A DNA stretch of 64,000 bases, taken from NCBI GenBank assembly GCA_947629775.1, contig CANRFA010000004.1, positions 83,731 through 147,730 of the forward strand, written 5' to 3'. A program made the translations under genes and the position numbers. This document shows, one piece after another, positions 53,004 through 62,041 of the stretch. Positions within the stretch are counted from its first letter, which is position 1, and each line of letters begins with the position of its first letter. Below the pieces are notes generated by a model. It was not told where the DNA came from and searched no databases. It saw only the letters and a list, made by a program, of their open reading frames with translations. Origin of the DNA: an uncultured Oscillospiraceae bacterium (GTDB lineage Bacteria; Bacillota; Clostridia; Oscillospirales; Oscillospiraceae).

Positions 53004-54197
53004 TCAGTGGCGCAGTTCCAGCAGCTTCTGCTTCAGTTCGCCCTCGATGCGGCCCAGTTCCGCCTCGGCGTCCCGGCGCTTCTGGGCGCCTTCCGTCTGG
53101 ATGCGCATGACTTCGTCCAGGGTCTCGATCAGCTGCTGGTTCGTGTGCTGGAGAGTTTCGATGGAGACGATGGAGCGCTCGGCCTCCCGGGCGGTGGCGA
53201 TGGTTCCCATCTTCAGCATGTCCGCGTTCTTCTTCAGCAGGGAGTTGGTCATGTCGGTGACGGCGCTCTGAGCGGCGGTGGCCTGCCGGCCGTGCTCCAG
53301 GCCCAGGGCGAGGACCATCTGGCTCTTCCACAGAGGGATGGTGTTGACCAGAGAGGACTGGATCTTCTCCAGCATCTGGGTGTCGTTGTTCTGCAGCAGA
53401 CGGGTCTGGGGTCCCATCTGGATGGAGATCATGCGGGTGAGCTCCAGGTCGTGGAGCTTCTTCTCAAAGCGGGCGCAGAGATTGACGTAGTCGTTGTAGG
53501 CCTGGGCGTCCTCCTGGGCGCCGCTGGCTTCGGCCTTGCGGCGCAGGTCCGCCAGTTCGTGAGTGCGCAGGTACTCCAGGCGCTTCTTGCCGGCGATGAT
53601 GTACATCGTGAGCTCCTTGTAGTACTTGGTGTTGAGCTCGTACATCTGATCGAACATGGCGATGTCCTTCATGAGAACCACCTGGTGGCCCTCCAGGATG
53701 CGGACGATCTTATTGACGTTGGTCTCCGCCTTGGAGTAGCTGGCCTTCATGGCGTCCAGGTCCTTTTTCTTCTTCTGGAAGAAGCCGAAGATCCCCTTTT
53801 TCTCTTCCTCTTCGTCGTCCAGACTCTTCAGCTCCACCACCAGGCTGGAGAGGGCGTCGCCTACTTCGCCCAGGTCCTTGGTACGGACGCTGTTGAGGGC
53901 GCTCTCGGAGAAGGCGGCCACGTTCTTCTGCGCGGCGGAGCCGTACTGGAGAACCAGAGTGGCGTTTGTGACATCGATTTTCTTCGCGAAGTCGTCCACG
54001 ATCCGCTTCTCCGCCTCGGTCAGCATGGAGTCGTCGATTTTGACGGCGTTGGCGTCCCGGGTGGCCTGGTCCGCCTGGACCGCGGGGGGTTCCTCCGGGG
54101 TGAGGGTCAGAGTGGGGGCCGCCGCGAAGGCGGACGGAGCGGCGGGTTCCGGCTTGGGGTCCAAGGTGAGATCGGGGGTCAGAGTCAGTTCGTCCAT
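53004..54197 (-). CDS. TelA/YaaN family toxic anion resistance-type protein
   Basis: A 397-residue, mostly helical cytosolic protein. The family core includes GDALSSLVVELKSLD, GQVVLMKDIAMFDQMYELN-type (EGHQVVLMKD), YIIAGKKRLEYLR and LEKIQSSLVNTIPLWKSQMVLAL. TelA proteins were linked to tellurite and other stress resistance; the mechanism is unknown. The N-terminal 70 residues are proline-rich. It follows xpaC, the same pair as in B. subtilis. Confidence 0.88.
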   Translation of the reverse strand: MDELTLTPDLTLDPKPEPAAPSAFAAAPTLTLTPEEPPAVQADQATRDANAVKIDDSMLTEAEKRIVDDFAKKIDVTNATLVLQYGSAAQKNVAAFSESALNSVRTKDLGEVGDALSSLVVELKSLDDEEEEKKGIFGFFQKKKKDLDAMKASYSKAETNVNKIVRILEGHQVVLMKDIAMFDQMYELNTKYYKELTMYIIAGKKRLEYLRTHELADLRRKAEASGAQEDAQAYNDYVNLCARFEKKLHDLELTRMISIQMGPQTRLLQNNDTQMLEKIQSSLVNTIPLWKSQMVLALGLEHGRQATAAQSAVTDMTNSLLKKNADMLKMGTIATAREAERSIVSIETLQHTNQQLIETLDEVMRIQTEGAQKRRDAEAELGRIEGELKQKLLELRH

Positions 54198-54270
54198 GGT
54201 TCGGTTTCCTCCTTATATTCTGTATAGTCTGGATGTCTGTATGCGAAGGGCAGACAGGGAATGGTTCCGG

Positions 54271-55002
54271 TTACAGTTCGAGGTGAATGCCGCCATCGCC
54301 GGAAGCGGACGGATTCGTGCCGCCCAGGCCCTCCTGGGCCAGCAGATTCTCCATAACTGTGATGTCCGTGGAGATATCGAGGGCCTCTTCGCCGAAGAGG
54401 GCGTCCAGCTGCCGGTCATAGGCCACGACAATGGTATCCATCATCTTCTCCACCTTCTCTTTGGTGGTGTCGATGTTGCTGCCGCTGATACCGGTGGAGC
54501 CCATGCGGTCGTAGGCGTTGAGAATTTTCAGCGTGGTGGGCAGATAGTAGTCCATAAAGCGGCGGATCTGAGGCAGTTTCCGGGGTTCCTGGGCCACGAG
54601 GTCGATGATCCTGGCGGTGACGGCCTCCAGATGGTCAATCTGGCTGGAGATCTTCGGATCTTCGATGGCGTCGTTCAGACGGCGCATTTCTCCAAGAGCC
54701 CGCTCCCGCTCCTTCAGCAGGGCCTGCACCTCCGGGCTGACGGCGGGGGCGGACGGCTGGGCGGCGGGTTTTGCTTCCTCCTTCGGTTTTGCGGACGCCT
54801 GCTGTCCGGAAGTGTGGGTCTGCTCCTCCGCAGCCGGCCTGTCCGGGAACAGGGCCTTGCCCAGGAGAAAGGCCCCGAAGGAGAGCAGAGCGCAGAGGAC
54901 ATACTGAAGCGGGCTGTAGAGCGGAAGCAGCAGGGAGTAGAGAAGCCAGACGGCTCCCACCATATAGATGGGCGCAACCGATTGTTTTACCTGCTTTGCC
55001 AT
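54271..55002 (-). CDS. xpaC: XpaC-like protein
   Basis: A 243-residue protein with two N-terminal membrane helices (about 13-29, 33-52), a charged linker and a helical domain with QIDHLEAVTARIIDLV, YYLPTTLKILNAYDRM and YDRQLDALF, the XpaC pattern (named for hydrolysis of 5-bromo-4-chloroindolyl phosphate). Partner of TelA in one operon with the TPM gene. Confidence 0.86.
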   Translation of the reverse strand: MAKQVKQSVAPIYMVGAVWLLYSLLLPLYSPLQYVLCALLSFGAFLLGKALFPDRPAAEEQTHTSGQQASAKPKEEAKPAAQPSAPAVSPEVQALLKERERALGEMRRLNDAIEDPKISSQIDHLEAVTARIIDLVAQEPRKLPQIRRFMDYYLPTTLKILNAYDRMGSTGISGSNIDTTKEKVEKMMDTIVVAYDRQLDALFGEEALDISTDITVMENLLAQEGLGGTNPSASGDGGIHLEL

Positions 55003-55053
55003 AGGAAGTTCCTCCTCCCGGGGGTGTTCAGGGGCAGATAACCTGCCATTCTC

Positions 55054-55082
55054 ATTCTACATCCGGATCCGGTATGTGTCAA
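55054..55082 (-). promoter_or_regulatory. xpaC promoter
   Basis: On the minus strand TTGACA (55077-55082), 17 bases, TAGAAT (55054-55059), 51 bases before the start. Confidence 0.8.
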
Positions 55083-55125
55083 GGAAATCCGAAGAGACGA
55101 AGCGGAGCGGCTGGGGGGAATCGGG

Positions 55126-55154
55126 TTGAAATCCCGCCTGGAATGCGTTAAAAT
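55126..55154 (+). promoter_or_regulatory. Promoter of the LtaS-like gene
   Basis: TTGAAA (55126-55131), 17 bases, TAAAAT (55149-55154). It occupies apparent upstream starts of the frame, so translation must begin downstream. Confidence 0.72.
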
Positions 55155-55191
55155 GAAAGTGGGAACGGGACATGACGAGGAGTGGGACAGT

Positions 55192-57078
55192 ATGGGGAAA
55201 GGCCGGATTCCGGGCAGAAGCCGGGCGGCAGGGATCGCGCTCTGGCTCACGGTCCCGCTGTTTCCCCTGATATGCCTGCTGGGCATGGACGGGATGGGGA
55301 ATGGCGGACAGTGGAAGGGACCCGTCGCGCTCTGCGTGGAGCGTCCCGGGCCTCTGTGCCTGGAAGTTCTGCTTGTGCTGCTGCTCTTCGGCTTTCTCCT
55401 GCTGCTCCTTCGCCGGGTATGGTGCGCCGCCGCACTCCTCGGAGCCGCATCCGGGATTCTGGGCTACGCGGACTATATGAAGATGGCGCTCAACGGAGAC
55501 CCGCTGCTGCCCCAGGACGTGCTGATGGCTGCCCATGCGAAGCACCTTCTCTCCTTTGTCAGCGGAAAGGCGCCGGGCTGGTTTTGGCTCTTTGTGGCGG
55601 GCCTTGTTTTGTGGGCAGCACTTTTCTTCTGGCAGGGGCTGGCCCTGCCACGGAGGAGACTGCCGTTGCGTATGGCGGGAGCGCTGGCCCTGGTCCTCGG
55701 AGTGACCTGCGTGTCCAGAATGGAAGTCCTGTACAGCTCCATACTGCGCGCGGCCGGCATGTCTCTGACCGAAATGCAGGATCCCGTCAGCTGTTATCGC
55801 CGGAATGGCTTTGTGGGAGGGAGCGCCCTGTTCCTGCTGGGGATGGAGACCTGGGTCCCCGAAGGGTACAGCGATGGGGCGGTGGAGGAGATTCTCTCGC
55901 CTTACCGGCTGGTTTCCGCCTCGGCCGCCGAACCCTTCGACGTGATTGTGGTGCTCAGCGAAAGCTTCTCGGATGTACGGGAGCTGCCCGGCGTCTCCTT
56001 TTCCGAAAACCCTCTGGCAGGGTATGACGCCCTGCGGGAGCGGGAGAACTGCCGCAGCGGGGACCTCTACGTGACCGCCATGAGCGGCGGAACGGTGCGG
56101 ACGGAATTTTCCGTTCTCACCGGGCTTTCCATGGACTTTCTGGGGGGCATGAGCACCCCGTGGCGCTACGTCAGCCGTCCGCTGGAGAGTTATGTCTCCC
56201 TCTACCGGGAATCCGGGTATCATACCATGGCGCTCCACCCTTACGACGGAACCTTTTATAACCGCAATCAGGCCTTTCCCTGGCTTGGTTTTGATGTCTT
56301 CCTTACGCAGCCGGATGTGGAGCGGATGGGAGAGGTGGAGTACCGGGGCGGACACGTATCGGACCGTTCCCTCACGGAAGCGGCCCTTTCCCTCATGGAA
56401 GATCAGGTCCGGGAGGAGCCTGGGACGCCGCTGCTGCTCTACATTGCCACCATGGAGGGCCATCAGCCCTATCCGGCGCTGCAGCCGGAGGAGATTGCCA
56501 TTGAAGTGGAGGCGCCCGGCATCTCGGAGGAGGCCCGCAGCCTTCTGACCGCCTATGTTCAGCGGCTGGCGGACGCGGATCGGATGCTGACCGTTCTGGC
56601 GGAGTGGATGGATGCCCGAGAGAGGCCCACGCTGCTGGTCTTCTTTGGAGACCATCGCCCCAATCTGGGGGCGGACCGTCTGACCTACTGTGAGACCGGA
56701 CTCTACAACAGCCGGGACGGCTTTACCCCGGAGGAGTACCGGACCGTTTTCCATACGCCCTTCCTGGTATACAGCAACCGCTCCCTGGAGTGGGACATGC
56801 TGCCCCGGCACACCGGAAACGCCATTTCGGATTACAGCCTGCTGACGGCTGCGGCCCGTGCCTCCGGTGGGGCCCGCTCGTCCTGGATGGAACTGCTGGC
56901 GGACCGCTTCCGGCAGGTTCCGTACTGGAACGTCCGCCTGCAGATGGAGCCCACCCCTGCCTCGGAGGAACTGGCCCGGGACCTGCAGATGATCACTTAT
57001 GACCGGCTTCTGGGGCACAGCCGGTCCTCCGACGAGGGGAAGGATCCGGAAGGAATTGCTCTTGACGCCGACGGGTAA
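55192..57078 (+). CDS. LtaS/MdoB-type membrane sulfatase-fold phosphoglycerol transferase
   Basis: A 628-residue protein. About five membrane helices fill residues 12-190, then an extracytoplasmic sulfatase-fold domain: DVIVVLSESFSDV (metal-site glutamate), GGTVRTEFSVLTG (nucleophile threonine), HTMALHPYDGTFYNRN, and FFGDHRPNLG (metal-binding DH). This matches lipoteichoic acid synthase and MdoB relatives, which transfer phosphoglycerol from lipids. Start ATG 55192 follows GAGGAG. Substrate is inferred; a polysaccharide modification is equally possible. Confidence 0.88.
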   Translation: MGKGRIPGRSRAAGIALWLTVPLFPLICLLGMDGMGNGGQWKGPVALCVERPGPLCLEVLLVLLLFGFLLLLLRRVWCAAALLGAASGILGYADYMKMALNGDPLLPQDVLMAAHAKHLLSFVSGKAPGWFWLFVAGLVLWAALFFWQGLALPRRRLPLRMAGALALVLGVTCVSRMEVLYSSILRAAGMSLTEMQDPVSCYRRNGFVGGSALFLLGMETWVPEGYSDGAVEEILSPYRLVSASAAEPFDVIVVLSESFSDVRELPGVSFSENPLAGYDALRERENCRSGDLYVTAMSGGTVRTEFSVLTGLSMDFLGGMSTPWRYVSRPLESYVSLYRESGYHTMALHPYDGTFYNRNQAFPWLGFDVFLTQPDVERMGEVEYRGGHVSDRSLTEAALSLMEDQVREEPGTPLLLYIATMEGHQPYPALQPEEIAIEVEAPGISEEARSLLTAYVQRLADADRMLTVLAEWMDARERPTLLVFFGDHRPNLGADRLTYCETGLYNSRDGFTPEEYRTVFHTPFLVYSNRSLEWDMLPRHTGNAISDYSLLTAAARASGGARSSWMELLADRFRQVPYWNVRLQMEPTPASEELARDLQMITYDRLLGHSRSSDEGKDPEGIALDADG

Positions 57079-57091
57079 ACGTGTGTATGAT
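57062..57091 (+). promoter_or_regulatory. ilvA promoter
   Basis: TTGACG (57062-57067), 18 bases, TATGAT (57086-57091), overlapping the end of the preceding gene. Confidence 0.65.
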
Positions 57092-57131
57092 AGGAGCACC
57101 TTATTTTTGAGTGTCAAGAAGGAGCGTTTTC

Positions 57132-58349
57132 ATGCTTACCCTGGAAGAATTCAAGCAGGCCAGACAGGTCCTGAAGGGCGTTCTCGCCCCTACGCATCTG
57201 ATCCATTCCCCCTACCTGTCGAGAATCTCCGGTAATAACGTCTATCTGAAGCCGGAAAACATGCAGGTGACCGGCGCCTATAAGATCCGGGGCGCCTATT
57301 TCAAGATCAGCACCCTCTCCGAGGAGGAGAAGGCCCGGGGACTGGTGACCGCTTCCGCGGGCAACCACGCCCAGGGCGTGGCCTACGCCGCCCAGCAGGC
57401 CGGCGTGCCGGCCACCATTGTCATGCCCACCACCACCCCTCTTGTAAAGGTGAACAACACGAAGGACTATGGCGCGAAGGTGATCCTCCACGGCGGGGTC
57501 TTTGACGACGCCGCGGAAGAGGCGGCCCGCCTGGCGGAGGAGCAGGGCCTGACCTATGTGCACCCGTTCAACGACGAGACCCTCGCTACCGGCCAGGGTA
57601 CCATTGCCTACGAGATCTTTCAGGATCTGCCCGATGTGGACATGATCCTGGTGCCGGTGGGAGGCGGCGGACTCATTACCGGCGTCTCCACGCTGGCCAA
57701 ACTGCTCAATCCCAGCGTGAAGGTCATTGGGGTGGAGCCCACCGGAGCGGCTTCCATGAAGGCCAGCCTGGAGGCGGGCCACGTGGTGACCCTGCCGCAG
57801 GCCACCACCATCGCCGACGGCGTGGCGGTAAAGACCCCCGGCGACCGGATCTTCCCCTACGTACAGAAGAATGTGGACGAAATGATCGCTCTGGACGACA
57901 ACGAGCTGGTAGAGGCGTTCCTGGACCTGATGGAACGGCATAAGATGGTGGTGGAGAACGCCGGCCTGCTGCCGGTGGCCGCCCTGCGCCATCTGGACTG
58001 CAAGGGACAGAATGTGGTGTGCGTGCTCTCCGGCGGAAACATGGACGTGATCACCATGTCCTCTCTGGTCCAGCACGGGCTCATCAACCGGGGCAGAATC
58101 TTCACCTTCTCCGTCATTCTGCCGGACCGCCCGGGCGAACTGCTGCGGGTGGCGGGCATTCTGGCCGCCAACAGCGGCAACATCATCAAGCTGGAGCACA
58201 ACCAGTTTGTCAACATCAACCGGCAGGCCGGCGTGGAACTGCGGGTCACCCTGGAGGCCTTCGGCCACGACCACAAGAAGCAGATCCTGGACGCTCTGCG
58301 CAAGGCGGATCTGCAGGTGAAAGAGACGGATACCGGCGAGATGTACTGA
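57132..58349 (+). CDS. ilvA: Threonine ammonia-lyase with ACT domain
   Basis: A 405-residue PLP enzyme deaminating threonine to 2-oxobutyrate. K51 in TGAYKIRGAYF binds PLP, SAGNHAQGVA binds the phosphate/carboxylate, GGGGLITGVS is the phosphate cup, and a single ACT domain fills the last 80 residues (FSVILPDRPGELLRVAGIL). The single ACT domain and length suit the tdcB/short IlvA type; biosynthetic or catabolic use is undecided. Start ATG 57132 after AAGGAG. Confidence 0.93.
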   Translation: MLTLEEFKQARQVLKGVLAPTHLIHSPYLSRISGNNVYLKPENMQVTGAYKIRGAYFKISTLSEEEKARGLVTASAGNHAQGVAYAAQQAGVPATIVMPTTTPLVKVNNTKDYGAKVILHGGVFDDAAEEAARLAEEQGLTYVHPFNDETLATGQGTIAYEIFQDLPDVDMILVPVGGGGLITGVSTLAKLLNPSVKVIGVEPTGAASMKASLEAGHVVTLPQATTIADGVAVKTPGDRIFPYVQKNVDEMIALDDNELVEAFLDLMERHKMVVENAGLLPVAALRHLDCKGQNVVCVLSGGNMDVITMSSLVQHGLINRGRIFTFSVILPDRPGELLRVAGILAANSGNIIKLEHNQFVNINRQAGVELRVTLEAFGHDHKKQILDALRKADLQVKETDTGEMY

Positions 58350-58607
58350 GCGGCCCCGCCGCCCGCCGGGGGAAGTCCCCCGGCAGGCGGCTATCTGAAA
58401 AGCGGTCGGCCCCCGGTAGCCGGCAGGAAGGGGGCTGGGGCCGTGGGCCCGGCCTGGAGCAGGTTCCGCCGCTCCGGAAGCGTTCGGGGAACGTCGGCTC
58501 CGTTCCCGTCTCCGCTGCTGCATTCTATGCCGGGCCGGGAAATCTGGCCCCTGTCCGTCATCGGAGGGGGCGTCCCGGAATACTGAAAGGAAAGGGAGGA
58601 CTGTTCT

Positions 58608-59210
58608 GTGGATTTTCTTCCGTCCGCTCTGGAGACTCTGGTCGAGCACTTCGCCAGACTTCCGGGTGTGGGAAAGAAGTCGGCCCAGCGGCTGGCGTTT
58701 TATGTGCTGTCCCTTACGGACGAGGAGGCGGACTCCTTCGCCGATGCGATCCGGACAGCCAAGCGCAATGTGCGCCGCTGTCCGATCTGTCAGAATCTGA
58801 CCCAGGGGAACGACCCCTGTTCCATCTGCTCCAGCACGAAGCGGAAGAAGGACATCATCTGCGTGGTGGCGGATCCCAAGGATGTGATCGCCATCGAGCG
58901 CGCCCACGAGTATGAAGGGACCTATCACGTGCTTCATGGGGTGCTCTCTCCCATCAACCATGTGGGGCCGGACGACCTTCAGATCCGTTCTCTGGTGGAC
59001 CGGGTGTCCACCGGCTCCATCTCCGAGGTGATCATGGCGACCAACCCGGATACGGAGGGGGAGACCACCGCCCGCTATATCTCCCGCCTGCTGAAGCCGT
59101 TCGGGGTAAAGGTTACCCGGCTGGCCTACGGCATTCCCATGGGAAGCCAGCTGGAGTACGCGGATCAGGCGACCCTGGCGCAGGCTCTGGAGGGCAGGTG
59201 CGAATTCTGA
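58608..59210 (+). CDS. recR: Recombination mediator RecR
   Basis: A 200-residue RecR: helix-hairpin-helix LPGVGKKSAQRLAF, C4 zinc finger CPICQNLTQGNDPCSIC, and TOPRIM with VADPKDVIAIE and ATNPDTEGETTARYI. RecR works with RecO/RecF to load RecA at gaps. The usual neighbours dnaX and ybaB are absent upstream; 258 bases with only GC-rich hairpins separate it from ilvA. Start is GTG 58608 after AGGAAAGGGAGG. Confidence 0.96.
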   Translation: MDFLPSALETLVEHFARLPGVGKKSAQRLAFYVLSLTDEEADSFADAIRTAKRNVRRCPICQNLTQGNDPCSICSSTKRKKDIICVVADPKDVIAIERAHEYEGTYHVLHGVLSPINHVGPDDLQIRSLVDRVSTGSISEVIMATNPDTEGETTARYISRLLKPFGVKVTRLAYGIPMGSQLEYADQATLAQALEGRCEF

Positions 59211-59247
59211 TCGAAGGGGAATCCCGGAGCACAAGGAGGTGCCGGAA

Positions 59248-60006
59248 ATGTCCAAGCGGCCCGTTTCCATTCGGCTGTCTGCCGTAACGCGGCGGTACCT
59301 TGCGGATTTCTGCTTCCGTCTGGCCGTGACGGCGGGCGTTGCGGTAACCTGGTGGCGGCGCCGCGCCTGGCTGGACTTCACCGGAAAGGGAGCCCACGTT
59401 CTGATTCTGGGCCTCCTCTGGGTTTCCGTCCTGCTCTCCATGGTTTCTCAGCTGACGCCCGGCACGCTCCTCACGGTGGGGTGCCACAAGCAGTATCCGG
59501 AGCGCTACGAGGAGATTTCCGGGTACAGCCGGGAGGCGCTGCGGCAGGCGGTGAAGGAACGGGATAAAGGTGCCGCGAAGGTGGCCGTATTCTGGCTGGG
59601 GGTTAACGTCGGCTTTGGAATCCTCCACCATCTGGGGGTGCTGGGTGTTCCGGAGCTGGTGCTGTTCTGCGCCCTCAGTTTCCTGGGGGACCTTGTCTGC
59701 GTGCTCTTCTTCTGTCCATTTCAGACGTTCCTCATGAAAAACCGCTGCTGTGTGAACTGCCGGATCTTCGCCTGGGGATCCTGGATGATGGCGGCTCCCC
59801 TGATGAGCGTGGGGCACTGGTACGCCCAGAGCCTCTTCTGGACCGGCGTGGTGGTGCTGCTCTTCTGGGAGATCCGCTACCGCCGTCATCCGGAGCGCTT
59901 CTGGGAGGGGTCCAATCGGAGCCTCTCCTGCGCTTCCTGCCCGGAGCAGCTGTGCCGGTACAAGGTTCCCCGCTCGCCCCGGTTCCGGAAGAGCGGAAAA
60001 AGCTGA
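59248..60006 (+). CDS. Cysteine-rich membrane protein of unknown function
   Basis: A 252-residue protein with about four hydrophobic helices (about 27-41, 50-63, 114-150, 173-205). Conserved-looking cysteine sets sit in FLMKNRCCVNCRIFAWG and in the C-terminal tail LSCASCPEQLCRYK, possibly a metal or Fe-S site. FCPFQTFLMKNRCC and RYRRHPERFWEGSN give me a sense of a conserved clostridial family without a name. ATG 59248 is eight bases after AAGGAGG. Follows recR by 37 bases. Confidence 0.78.
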   Translation: MSKRPVSIRLSAVTRRYLADFCFRLAVTAGVAVTWWRRRAWLDFTGKGAHVLILGLLWVSVLLSMVSQLTPGTLLTVGCHKQYPERYEEISGYSREALRQAVKERDKGAAKVAVFWLGVNVGFGILHHLGVLGVPELVLFCALSFLGDLVCVLFFCPFQTFLMKNRCCVNCRIFAWGSWMMAAPLMSVGHWYAQSLFWTGVVVLLFWEIRYRRHPERFWEGSNRSLSCASCPEQLCRYKVPRSPRFRKSGKS

Positions 60007-60017
60007 AGAAAGACAAC

Positions 60018-60054
60018 AGAGCGCCCGCCGGGAGGTATCCTGGCGGGCGCTCTG
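60018..60054. terminator. Bidirectional terminator between two convergent genes
   Basis: Perfect 13-base-pair stem (CAGAGCGCCCGCC/GGCGGGCGCTCTG). The minus strand continues TTGTCTTTCTTC; the plus side lacks a T-run. Confidence 0.65.
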
Positions 60055-60114
60055 CCGATAGAAAAGAGGAGGAACTGTATATATGAACGTTCCGGATAAT
60101 CCGGAGCGGGGTTA

Positions 60115-61779
60115 TCAGTCGTCCTGGAGGGCGTCGAAGTCCTGCTCTCCGGTACGGACCTTGACCACGTTCTCCACATTGTAGAGGAAGATCTTGCCAT
60201 CGCCCTGGGCTCCGGTGCGGAGAACCTTCTGCGCGGCGGCGATCACGAGGGCGGGATCCACCTTGGAGACGATGATGTCCACCTGGATCTTGGGAAGCAG
60301 GTTGATGCTCATCCTGACGCCGCGGTACTGTCCGACCTTGCCCAGCTGCGTGCCGCAGCCCATGACGTTGGAGACGGTCATACCGGTGACTCCTACGGCG
60401 GCCATGGCGTTCTTGAGGGCCGTGAACTGTTCCGCTCTGCAGACGATGGTGACCTTGGTCATCTTGGGAGCCTCAGTGTTCAGGACGGTGCGGGGCTTCA
60501 GATCCACCGGCACCAGACTGGAGACATCCACGGGCTCGTAGTGATCCTCGCCGCCGATGAAGCCGGGGGCGGAGGGGATGAAGTCCGCGTAGGCGGAGGC
60601 CAGGTTGTGTTCGGTGATGTCCAGGCCCATGATCTCTTCCTCGGCACTGACCCGCAGGCCCACGGTGGCGTCGATGATCTTGAAGACGATGAACATGACG
60701 ATCAGGGTGTAGCCGCCTACAGCGATCACGCCCAGCAGCTGGACGCCCAGGTGGGCGAAGCCGCCTCCGTAGAAGAGGCCGGACTCCGTGTTGAAGAGAC
60801 CTTCCGCGATGGTGCCCCAGATGCCGTTGCCACAGTGGACCGCTACGGCGCCCACGGGATCATCCACATGGAGCTTGAAGTCCACGAACTCCACAATGAG
60901 AACCACAATGATGCCGGCTACCAGGCCGATGATGATGGCGCCCAGGGCATCTACCGTGGCGCAGGGGGCGGTGATGGCTACCAGGCCGGCCAGAGAGGCG
61001 TTGAGGCACATGGAGACATCCGGCTTGCCGCTGCGGATCCAGGTGAAGATCATGCAGGAGCAGGTGGCGACGGCGGGAGCGATGGTGGTGTTGCCCAGGA
61101 TCCAGGCCATTTCGGAGACGTCCGCGGCGGCGGCGCCGTTGAAGCCGTACCAGGCAAACCAGAGGATGAAGCAGCCCAGAGCGCCAAGGGTCAGGGAGTG
61201 GCCGGGGATGGCGTGCACTTCGATGGTGCCGTCCTTATGCTTCGTATACTTCCCGATGCGGGGCCCCAGCAGGGCGGCGCCCAGGAAGGCGGTGAGGCCG
61301 CCCACCATGTGGATGACGCAGGAGCCGGCGAAGTCCACAAAACCCAGATTGACCAGCCAGCCCTGAGGATTCCAGACCCAGCCGGCCTCGATGGGGTAGA
61401 CGATGGCGCTGATCACGCCGGAGTAGACGCAGTAGGCCAGGAATTTGGTCCGTTCCGCCATGGCGCCGGAGACGATGGTGGCGGCGGTGGCGCAGAAGAC
61501 CAGCTGGAAGAAGAAGTTAGACCAGTCGAAACCGTAGAAATCGGTGAACAGCTGGTATTCCGGACGGCCGATGAGGCCGAAGAGATAGTTCTCGCTGTTC
61601 ATGATGCCGTAGCCCAGCAGGACGAAGACCACAGTGCCGATGCAGAAGTCCATCAGGTTCTTCATGATGATGTTGCCGGCGTTTTTGGCGCGGGTGAAGC
61701 CGGTCTCCACCATGGCGAAGCCGCACTGCATGAAGAATACCAGCATTGCTCCGACCAGATACCATACTGACATATCCAT
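60115..61779 (-). CDS. amt: Ammonium transporter Amt fused to a PII (GlnK-type) domain
   Basis: A 554-residue protein. Residues 1-400 are an Amt channel: MQCGFAMVETGFTRAKN, VYPIEAGWVWNP, DFAGSCVIHMVGG and GHSLTLGALG carry family sequence. Residues 440-554 are a PII domain: MTKVTIVCRAEQF, VTGMTVSNVMGCGTQ, a T-loop tyrosine in GQYRG and DGKIFLYNVENVVKVRTGE. PII proteins normally bind Amt as separate trimers; here they are joined by an acidic linker without a stop, and the internal ATG 60462 has no ribosome-binding site. Start ATG 61779. Confidence 0.94.
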   Translation of the reverse strand: MDMSVWYLVGAMLVFFMQCGFAMVETGFTRAKNAGNIIMKNLMDFCIGTVVFVLLGYGIMNSENYLFGLIGRPEYQLFTDFYGFDWSNFFFQLVFCATAATIVSGAMAERTKFLAYCVYSGVISAIVYPIEAGWVWNPQGWLVNLGFVDFAGSCVIHMVGGLTAFLGAALLGPRIGKYTKHKDGTIEVHAIPGHSLTLGALGCFILWFAWYGFNGAAAADVSEMAWILGNTTIAPAVATCSCMIFTWIRSGKPDVSMCLNASLAGLVAITAPCATVDALGAIIIGLVAGIIVVLIVEFVDFKLHVDDPVGAVAVHCGNGIWGTIAEGLFNTESGLFYGGGFAHLGVQLLGVIAVGGYTLIVMFIVFKIIDATVGLRVSAEEEIMGLDITEHNLASAYADFIPSAPGFIGGEDHYEPVDVSSLVPVDLKPRTVLNTEAPKMTKVTIVCRAEQFTALKNAMAAVGVTGMTVSNVMGCGTQLGKVGQYRGVRMSINLLPKIQVDIIVSKVDPALVIAAAQKVLRTGAQGDGKIFLYNVENVVKVRTGEQDFDALQDD

Positions 61780-61875
61780 ATGACTCACTCTCCCAAAAAA
61801 ATGCGGCGCCTGCCCCCTCTCCCCGGGGACACGCGCCTTTGCGTGATTGCTTGCAGGGTTCTCTTTCGATGCATC

Positions 61876-61919
61876 CGAAAAAAGAGAAGGGCCGCTGCTC
61901 TGTCCTTGAGCTGCGGCCC
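61876..61919 (-). terminator. Attenuator-like terminator in the amt leader
   Basis: Stem GGGCCGC-A-GCTC/GAGC-A-GCGGCCC with a seven-base loop followed by TTCTCTTTTTT lies between the amt promoter and its start, so amt expression probably depends on readthrough. Confidence 0.72.
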
Positions 61920-61933
61920 CATTGCCTGATGGC

Positions 61934-61962
61934 ACTATACGCCTGACGGCCTGCGCTGTCAA
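61934..61962 (-). promoter_or_regulatory. amt promoter
   Basis: On the minus strand TTGACA (61957-61962), 17 bases, TATAGT (61934-61939), giving a leader of about 148 bases. Confidence 0.85.
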
Positions 61963-62041
61963 GAGCCATTTTGCAAGTTCGTAGGGTTCAATAATTCATT
62001 TTGAGAATCGGGTTCGTCTTTTTGTACATTTTTGAAGGTTC

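Noticed and set aside
58350..58607. SRP (4.5S) RNA between ilvA and recR
   Set aside because: The conserved GGTCAGGTCCGGAAGGAAGCAGC-like core is not present; only GC-rich hairpins are seen.
60115..60462. Separate glnB gene starting inside the amt frame
   Set aside because: No stop between the domains and no ribosome-binding site before the internal ATG.
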